Assembly (NCBI GenBank): GCA_012934845.2
Contig: WNNJ02002232.1
Span: 1 to 64,000 of the forward strand
Direction: 5' to 3'
Length of the DNA stretch: 64,000 nucleotides
Source of the DNA: Pomphorhynchus laevis
Taxonomy: Eukaryota; Acanthocephala; Palaeacanthocephala; Echinorhynchida; Pomphorhynchidae
The position numbers and the translations under genes are program-made. This document shows positions 56,100 to 64,000 of the stretch, in pieces. The notes beneath the pieces are model-generated. The model saw only the letters and a list, made by a program, of their open reading frames with translations, had not been told where the DNA came from and made no database searches. Every line of letters starts with the position of its first letter. Position 1 is the stretch's first letter.

Positions 56100-58830
56100 T
56101 CCACATATTTCGCATTGACATCGATACGAGACGTGCCATTATCCTTGACAAGCGACATCTGAGAGAGTGAACGATTTCACCGTAGATGTGTGTGCTTCGG
56201 GAAGCATACATCTTTGCTATCTTTTTTTAGCAGTGTTTGCCACATTCCCTAGGCCCCCGACTATGGACATGATAAATTGGTAAAAGTATGATCTTTCTAT
56301 CCTGCTCTTTGGTTCTTCATACTTGATTCTCTTTCTCTCTTCATGGTAAGTAAATAGGCATGTCATGTGAGGTCGAGCATATGAAGAAGCAAAACTGTTG
56401 TATATGCATATGTCCAAAAATGACCGCTCCGTTACATGTTCAAAAAGTCCGTTGTACACTATATCAGATCTTGCGTTCATATTTCTGGTGTCATCGTTGC
56501 TTCGAATAGTGTGGTCTCTGGGACATTATGTAAGGTTGGTTCAGAAGTTACTCGGCGACATACTATTTGAAGTTGACTCATTAATTCATCCCTAATTGCA
56601 TTATGTCGTACAAAAGTCATTCCTCCAGTCTCACAAGACATTTTGTGGGTTATTTCAGTGACTCTAATTCGTCACCGGTGACCTCATTCATTGCAGGTGC
56701 ACAAATCCTTACTATGTTGCAAAAGTCCATGCAACTTTGTTTTGATGGCTTCCTGATTCCCAAACCTCCGGGCGATTTAGAATGGAAATAATTCTCTTTG
56801 TCTCGATGTCACCTACAACATAGTCAAGCATCTCAATCAATACATCCTTGAACAGTTTTGAGTGTGCGCAATCAAACCATTCGTCTTTCATGTAACAGGT
56901 TCGTTTGGTGTAAGATAATTTTGGTTGAATCGCTTTTGTTAGGAGTGTATAGCCTGCGAATGCCTCTTGACGACTGACTTATCGAAGTTTCGCTAACTGA
57001 TTCTTCCATTTTTCAACTGCTTCTGGATATTTGGTATGTACGAACTCTAAGTTCCCAATGAAGCTGCCAAGATATCTAACACCATCTCTCTTTATTTGAA
57101 TTCCTTCTTGCGTGAAAACATCTATAATCTTTTCAGGAAGATTTAAGCTAGTAAGTATTGTGCATTTCCGAGGGTTGACGAAATATCCATAATGAGGTCC
57201 GCATTTTTGGAGTTTAATCCACATTTTCTAAAGTTCCGCAATCGTACCCACACATCCCCCGTCATCGGCATACCAAACGTGATTGGCTCCTGGGGCCATT
57301 CTTTGTAATCGATTTATCAAAGGGATTGATACGAGGGCAAACGCTGCCATCGAAAGGGTATCATCCTGCGTGAAAATCTCTGCTGAGTGTAGTGTAGTCC
57401 CATTTACGATTAGGTCAGACTCTCGACCGTATGTGTTTATTTAAATCACACTTAACGATTGACATATATGTTTGATATTCTCGAGCGCAAGGTTCCTATT
57501 GATGCAATTAAAGGCATTCTTAGCTTCAATCAGAAGCGAACAAGAGTCTGTTGAATTATCGAAGGCTTCCCGCATTGTATAAATGACAACTTCTGTGCCA
57601 CAGCGTTGACCCGCGCATAGCTGAAAGTTGCGACAAACCGAGGTGATATTTTTGGACACATGCTTGAGTATTACTCGCCCTACTGTTCTCCTTAATATAT
57701 CTCCAATACCTATCGGCCGAACTCCTGATTTCTTGTCAAGAGAAACAAGACAGCTTTATTTGAATGCCTAAAGTCTAACAGGATCAATTTTTTCGGTAGA
57801 TATTTTGATGATAAACTCACAGATTTGGGAGGCAAACTTGTTTCAAGCGCCTGCATGCCTGGTCAGAAAGTTTCTCCAGCCGTCTGCGTCAACTCCAGAT
57901 GGTCCCGCGGATCCTGTTGTGAGTCTCGCTGCATTTATCACATGGACTAAATTCAAGTCACATAATCTTATTTCGTGATGTTCGACTAGCCCTTCTATAT
58001 TATGGTGGAGTACGAATTCCTCATCTACTAGCTCAGAAGCAGGATGAAGCTATTCAAGAAGTGTTAATACAGTTTGGTCGACAATAATCTGTTCCAATTT
58101 TATGATCCCTTCACAACACTCGGAGTCCAGAGTTCGTGATACTTTCCCTATTTTGCCCTTTTTGACAAAGTTGTTGACTTTTTTATCTTGAATTTCGTGC
58201 TTCAAATTTCCGATTTCATCAGTTGTTGTTTTGTCATCTGGAAGTATTTTGCTTCAGACATGATTTTCCATAGCTCCTTATTTTTCCATAGTTTAATTCT
58301 GCGATCCAATGTTTCCTTATGATATGGGTTTTGCTGCTCGGAATCCGTTGTAGAATAAGCTGGCACATTACAACTGCCTGTTTCAGGATATCATTGACAG
58401 TTTGTTTATCCGTATTAAAATTCACGAGGCATTCTGTTAGCATGTCCACAAATTCCTTGCTATCATTGCAAATCGATAAGCCAAACATATTTGGAATTCA
58501 GTGTCATACCTCAATATAAATCGTGTTAATAGTATTGGTGCTATCCGGGTTTAATCTTGGTAAAAAATTATCCGTTTTTATTAGTGAAGAATCTTTATGC
58601 TGTTGGTGAACATCATTAATGTCCTGTTGAAATGTAGTCTTTCGGCAGAAGCAGCCTCATCTGACTATTACAATGTGGAGATACATCATACAGTTTCGTT
58701 CGCCCTTGAATATCAACGATTTCGCGACTGCAGTTCGGATCCGTACAATTCAAACACGGCTGTTTAGCTTTATCACAAGAGCATCGAATACATTTGGCCT
58801 CAAGAGTATTGCAATTTTAACACTTATTTA
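56100..58830 (-). mobile_element. RLE-type non-LTR retroelement, decayed but near full length
   Basis: Minus-strand order: N-terminal Cys cluster CIRCSCDKAKQPCLNC (about 58800-58750); GPSGVDADGW (57877-57906); LDKKSGVRPIGIGDILRR (about 57745-57695); CAGQRCGTEVVIYTMREAF and LIEAKNAFNCINR (motif A region, 57610-57490); VWYADDGG (motif C, WYADD at 57261-57275); KCGPHYGYFVNPRKC and RYLGSFIGN; then HKMSCETGGMTFVRHNAIRD (56590-56650) and a PD-(D/E)XK-like end ARSDIVYNGLFEH...GGLGNVANTAKKR (56220-56475). An RT followed by a knuckle and a restriction-like endonuclease is the R2-group plan. Several frameshifts and stops. I recall similar proteins mainly from cnidarians and sponges. Confidence 0.6.
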
Positions 58831-59180
58831 TCGTCTGGAAAAGTTCGAATTCAAACAAAAAGTTCGAATTCACTTCGTTATTATTTCGTTTCAATTTGCT
58901 ATTACGTGGAATCAATTCCAGATAATTGTGTCTGATTCCAAATACTGATAAAAATACTGATCAAAGTATGTTTTTTATATTGTATGTATTTATATCTCAA
59001 ACTTTTTTAGCTTGTAGTTATATATCTCAAATTTTTTTAGGTCCAATTAATATGCTTCGGAATAATAATAAAGATTTTCTTCACAAAGTAGATACAAAGG
59101 AATAAATGTCAAATGTCTATTAAATAAAAACAGAAAACGTCAGAATTTTTTTATTATTCAGTCTTTTGAAGTCTTTTGTC
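58831..59180. other. AT-rich spacer
   Basis: Contains a short duplication of atatctcaaa.ttttttag (58990-59040). Nothing else seen. Confidence 0.4.
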
Positions 59181-59184
59181 TTAA

Positions 59185-59335
59185 TGGCATCAGGTCCTGT
59201 GGGATCTGAGCCCTCCAGCCAATCCAACACGCCGCCCTCCGACTAAACCACGCGGGGTCTTTCACCCTCACCTCGAAGAGTTCAATCGAGACGGACTATG
59301 CTAGGTAAACGAGATACGAGAATCTTAAGAAACCT
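59185..59335 (-). repeat. tRNA-derived SINE
   Basis: The minus strand carries TGGTTTAGTCGG (A box, near-consensus) and GGGCTCAGATCCCA (B box). Same family and strand as 31955-32105. It abuts the 3' end of the LINE at 59345-62760. Confidence 0.65.
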
Positions 59336-59344
59336 TAGCCTTTG

Positions 59345-62300
59345 TTCTGGGGGACGTCCTCTAGAAAGCAATACTAATCCCAAGATAGCCCAAATACCCC
59401 ACAGGCGCACTTAGGTTTTCCCTTTCAATGACAGATGCTAAGCCCGTTTCAGGGCCCACCTAGCTCTCTTCAGGATACGTTTAAGTCTATCCAGGTCAGC
59501 TTTCGCCGACCAGTTCACCGTAACGGTGAACCCCAGGTATTTTACTCGACTCTTGAAGTTAGGGAGTGGTTGATTAGTCAAAATGGAGGAGAGGGCAGAG
59601 AGTGCTAATTTCTTCAGTTTTTGCTTTGTTGCAGGAGCACCATGAAAGACAACCACCTGCGATTTGGCAGAGTTCAAAATAAGATTCGACCGGGTTAACT
59701 GGTCTTTTAATCTTACAAAGAATCGGCTGATGTCCGAGACTACGTCTTTGCACCTGTGTCCAGAGAACAGGGCTGTGATATCATCAGCTTATACCACTAG
59801 ACGTTGTTCGCGTTTAAATATTTTAAAGAGTTCAATGGAAGCAGCAAGAAACAAGATAGGAGAAAGAGGTGATCCTTGGGGCACACCTGTAATAGGGTAG
59901 AATTGACGCGCATCAGGGTCGTCTTCATAAAAGAATCGTTTGTGTACAGCAGTATCTCCACCCTGTTAACAATTTTCGCAGGCAAGAAAAAGATCTGAGA
60001 GAAGAGATAACAAAGGGAATAGAGATTCGATCAAATGCAGCAGAAAAGTCAAGGAAAACAGCCACAGCAAGTTGATGACTATTCTCCTGACAGAACTGAT
60101 GCACTTCCCCTACAGCTGAATGGACCGAGCGACCTTTGACGAACCCATGGAGACATGGTAGGATTAAATTTCGCCTACTTAAATGATCGCGGATTTTACG
60201 GGCTTTCTCGTAAATCGACACGAGGGAATTCTGAATCGAAATGGGCCGCAGATCTTTAGGGCAAGAGAACGGATTTTTCTATGGAATAAAAGCATATCTA
60301 TTAATGTTGATGCCCGTCACATCGGAAGGGGTGGCTAAAAGCATTGTGACGGCAACTTCTCTTTGTTCGGTTGTCTAAAGCTAAACGACACAAGAACAGA
60401 GTGGAGCGACGGATTTGAAGGTGCCCGGAAGTGGTCCCCAGGAGTTAACAATATCTGAGACAGATAGATCTCTACTCCTAAAGTATCCTCAAAGCGGAAT
60501 TGGTTGAGGTGATTGAGTGGCTCCATAATTATGTAGGGATAGTGACTCCTCCAAAACATTATCAAGACCTATTTTACTAATCCAACCCTAGGCTCTATTC
60601 TTCCAACAGACAAACTTCTTCTCGAATATATTCCAGAAGGAAACCTGGGATGGATTAAGGGAAACAATGCTTGCCCTATCGGTACCCAGTAGGAACCTAT
60701 ACCTAGAGCTCCAATATTCTTTCGAGAGAGCTTGTCTGGCAGAAGCAGAGAGGTTGGGAATACGGAGCATATACGCTAAGGTCTTGAGTTTTGTCGGAGT
60801 GGGACTAAATATGACATTTATAGGTAATCAAAAGCATCGCGGTAGCTTGCGAAGAGAGGTCGGAATTAAATTCGGTTAGACTCTCATTACCAATTCGGGG
60901 GAGCGTTGGATAGCTGCCTGAAAGAAAGCCACTCTGATAGGATCAAAGTAGAATCTCCTTCGAAGCAGCGTATCCTCTTCTATCCGCCAACGAATCAAGT
61001 AATGAGAGGTGTACAGATGTTGTCGAAACTGCTCCGTACAACGAGGTTTCAACAACCATTTCTCGTGGAGCAGTAATAAGTCGAGGAGTGAATTTGTTGA
61101 TGTGCAATGAAAGGTGGGGACGGTGGTTTATGAATAGGATAATCGTCCCTGGCTTTGCAAAGTGCTGCATTAATCCAACGACCAGTTATGTCGTTGAAAT
61201 CACCAAGTACCGTGTTATAACCGCTATCTATCATCCTATCCAGAAGGTCACGGTTCTTGTGAATCTTACCTGGACGAATCTAGACATTGACTAGACTGAG
61301 ACGTTTACCGTTCTTACAGAGTGATATAACTAAACAGGACAGGGCTGAACAAGAATAGTTGAGTAGAAGGGAAAATCTTAACGAGCATTGAACTAAGGTT
61401 AAAAGACCTTGAGATGAAGAGGAGTGAGGCGGAGTTATATACGGAGTATAGTGAGAACAAATGTGCTTAGGGATGAATCGAGTAATGTCCAAGGGAGACG
61501 GGTAGATCGCGTCTCCTGAAGGACTATAACATCTGCATATCTACCAGATAGAAGTATAAGGGCAGAAACACCTCCCGAATTCCACTGAAGGATATTCAGT
61601 GAAAAAGACTCACGAGAACTCTGCATTGTGTTAGGTCCGCTGGGTGGGGTTGCCTCATCCCTAGGCAAAGCTAGGAGCGGAAAGGTTGCCCTCCCTGCCA
61701 CTAACTCCGTCCAGAGTAGGTACTTGCCCACCGGCAATGTCTTCATTTCCTGTGTCGGAGGCCTTTCCGGACTTGGACTTGAGCAGTTTGCCAATCTTCA
61801 ATGGAGGCACGGTGTTGGCTGAAGCCCCCCGTTTCTTTGATTCTGGAATCGTTGCATGAGGGAACGTAGGAGTTATATATAACAGAGCAAAATGACTTGT
61901 GAGGAGCTGCTGCATTTGTTTCAATATAGAATGTTTTTGAGCGTCGAAAAGATGTATGATGTCCTTGTCTGACATTCTACCGCTGGTATCTGCATAGCTG
62001 TCAGGAGTTTTTATTGTCGGTGAAGTACAGAATTTAAGCCGATAGGCCTTAAAGGCCTTACACCCCCTAGACCGGGAGGGATGCGGACCATTACAGTTTA
62101 CACACCGCGAGGTAGAGAAACACTGACCCTCGATGTCTATACATTCTTTAGAAGAGCAATATGCCCAAATCTTCTCTTCTTTGCACATTAATGTCCAGTG
62201 CCCCGTCCATGACAGAGATTGCAGTGGGGAAAGTAATGTCATCATTAGAGAGAAAAATAAATTTTAAATTAAAACCTATGAATGGGTTGCAGGATGATTT

Positions 62301-62760
62301 AGACAATATATCGGCAATGTCGGTGGCGCCGAGACAAAACCAATTAGAATAGATTGCCCATTCTTTCCCTTAACGGGGCGAATATTAAATGCTAAACAGT
62401 AATTGAAGAGTGTTAATGTCTATTTGTCCAGGTGAGGAGGAAGATAAGTTATTTTCAATGAAGCCATGATGGGCTTAGACGTTAGGCTACCAAACTTGGA
62501 AAGATTGTTATCGAAGAATTCTTTGTATGTATTTGCCAACTTTGAGGTGGCAAATAAAATTTTGATCTCCGTTTCGTATTACCTAACCGAGTTAAACAGT
62601 ATTCTGTTACGGAACTGTTCTGCAAAACTACGAAAGAAAATATTGTATAATTTGTGCTTTTCTATAGGCTCTGAGAGTTTTATAATTATGAGATTTTTTA
62701 GCTTGGGTATGGGGGAAGTACCCCCTTGTCATCATAATCATTGGATAATAAAAAACTCAC
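59345..62760 (-). mobile_element. I/Jockey-group LINE, decayed
   Basis: ORF1 pieces start near 62750 (ITYLPPHLDK, then VSAPP) and include zinc knuckles CSSKECIDIEGQC and CVNCNGPHPSRSRGC (61661-62245). The AP endonuclease begins LNILQWNSGGVSAL and VIVLQETRSTRLPW (61435-61794), continuing with VLGDFNDITGRW (about 61200). RT pieces: GFVKGRSVHSAVGEV and LAVAVFLDFSAAFDRIS (59925-60221), GVPQGSPLSPILFLA, ADDITALFSGH, and SRVKYLGFTV with a basic end LKRARWALKRA (59438-59677). Zinc-knuckle ORF1 plus this RT points to the I/Jockey superclade. Many frame breaks. Confidence 0.7.
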
Positions 62761-62929
62761 CTTTGGTGTATATACAGTCAGCATTTCCCTAGAATTACCT
62801 GAATTTTGATCCATTTTTTGATGAACGTTGATTTCTAAATCGTTTGAAGCTCCGCACTTGTTCGTTCGTTGTAACATTTTTCCAAACTGCTTCGGAATAC
62901 ATCAACATATGCTTCATAAGGACAACGTA

Positions 62930-63420
62930 CACGCAGATTCATGCAGTTAATGTGGCGCACAATACGTAAGAAAGACGAACCTGACGTTAAACAGACGGCT
63001 CGATAACCGCCGCAGTAATCTAAAATTCAAACGAATAGAAAGAAATGTTATAGTTGAAAACTGTCAGCGTACATGAAACCGCTAATCTATTTCGATGCGC
63101 AATTATCGAGACTGGAATCAACAACACGGCTCTACGACGACGATCAGAGCAAAAATGGGTTAGACAACTTATGTGCAACCGTATCCATGGATTAAATAAA
63201 GACCAAATTTACAAATGGGACGATGACTACACATAGAATCACTCATACGCTCAATGTAAAAGTTCATCTTAGTTACGTTTATCGGTTTGTTAAGCTAAAC
63301 CTTAGCTGTGTTTTAGTTTCTAGATTGAAGAAGCCCTTTTAAGGGGGAACGTTTGAAAAAGAGTTGCTTTCGCCGCTTTATTCTATTTTATTTGTCTACA
63401 ATATATATTACAATATCAAA
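62930..63420 (+). pseudogene. Canonical PLE GIY-YIG nuclease end and 3' UTR
   Basis: The plus strand reads AQYVRKTNLTLNRRLDNRRS, then NLKFKRIERN and, in another frame, ALRRRSEQKWVRQLMCNRIH, GLNKDQIYKWDDDYT and stop (63234-63236). YVRKTN stands where YVGKT is expected. The 3' UTR contains TTGAAGAAGCCC...GGGGGAACGTTTG (63324-63355), a decayed form of the hammerhead-like motif at 905-939, and the copy ends in an AT-rich microsatellite. No RT is attached. Confidence 0.6.
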
Positions 63421-63486
63421 TAATCGTATATTGTTGTCTCTCTGTATATGCGGTGAATGGAGTTAAAAATAATGAAGAAAAAATAG

Positions 63487-63610
63487 CGTAGCTGGTTTCA
63501 GCAGCGAAATCACTTTTGTGATCAGGCAAAATTAATAAAACAAATGAAAGAATCCATCAAAAGATCACCAGCACGGATTCGATGATCACCTGATCACAAC
63601 AGTGATAAAT
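63487..63610 (+). mobile_element. Half copy of the palindromic foldback
   Basis: gtagctggtttca, atccatcaaaagatcacc and similar words align with the right arm of 2170-2490 (2355-2480) with considerable divergence. The second arm is missing or decayed. Confidence 0.5.
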
Positions 63611-64000
63611 ATAAAAAGAAAAATACTTTGAATGCATCTCGGAAAATACGATTTTAGAAATTTATTACATTGAAGGTGTCATGTATTTTGAAGAATTACT
63701 AGCTGTGCCTGATAGTTAGCCTAGTCGGTGAGACGAAATCAAATATAATTATTAGACTTCATAATTATCTTAAGACTTATATAACACTTCAATTAATAAA
63801 GTCGAATTCTAATAATCTCGAATTCGAGCATCACTTATTAACAAAAGACAAGATTTCAATTTTTAGACAATACCAGATTAAGACTAATCACCAAAGAAGC
63901 TATTAAGTTTTGATCTAAAGAAGCTATTAAAGCTATCAAATAAGTTATTAAGCATTTTATCCAAAATTTTACCGAAAATTATTCCATTTATTTTAATAAT
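63611..64000. other. AT-rich end of window
   Basis: Degenerate repeats of aagaagctattaag (63890-63950). No gene seen. Confidence 0.4.

Noticed and set aside
61088-61294. Plus-strand frames within 59-63 kb
   Set aside because: They are antisense shadows of the decayed LINE on the minus strand.

Overview
The window is AT-rich animal DNA, most likely from an invertebrate; the phylum cannot be fixed from the sequence. The evidence is spliced genes with GT-AG introns, two metazoan-type housekeeping genes, and a dense, nested load of non-LTR retroelements dominated by Penelope-like elements (PLEs). Coding regions read with the standard code.

Host genes. The 3' half of a MED12 gene (Mediator kinase module) runs on the plus strand from outside the window to a stop at 15577. 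Five exons are joined here by phase-consistent splice sites. A second plus-strand gene starts at 23556 with a 2.8-kb exon encoding an SMG7/EST1-type 14-3-3-like protein (nonsense-mediated decay). A Gln/Asn/Ser-rich terminal exon at about 40.79-41.80 kb, with a polyadenylation signal, is probably its 3' end, but the exons between are not resolved.

Mobile DNA by region. 0-4.1 kb: canonical PLE debris in inverted and tandem arrangements, a textbook minimal hammerhead ribozyme, a tRNA-derived SINE-like piece and a palindromic foldback. 5.0-8.1 kb, in a MED12 intron: an almost full-length Naiad-type PLE with permuted order (GIY-YIG nuclease first, CxC motif, then reverse transcriptase). 8.8-9.1 kb: a MULE transposase fragment. 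17.0-21.0 kb: a Naiad tail split by two later elements, an RLE-type retroelement fragment and an RTE-like LINE. 26.4-40.7 kb, a long intron: Naiad tails, a SINE, an almost intact CR1-like LINE and two foldbacks. 44.6-49.8 kb: Naiad and canonical PLE fragments on both strands. 49.8-54.4 kb: a LINE interrupted by a Ty3/gypsy element with 70-bp LTRs. 54.5-56.0 kb: an inverted Naiad and a PLE piece. 56.1-58.8 kb: a recognisable RLE-type retroelement from N-terminal Cys cluster to C-terminal nuclease. 59.2-62.8 kb: a SINE and an I/Jockey-like LINE. 62.9-63.6 kb: a PLE nuclease end and half a foldback.

The most notable theme is structured RNA in the PLEs. There is one complete minimal hammerhead, several decayed hammerhead-like motifs, and a conserved folded segment near the 3' end of the Naiad family. 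That segment occurs in four copies with two compensatory base-pair changes, although published Naiads are reported to lack canonical hammerheads.
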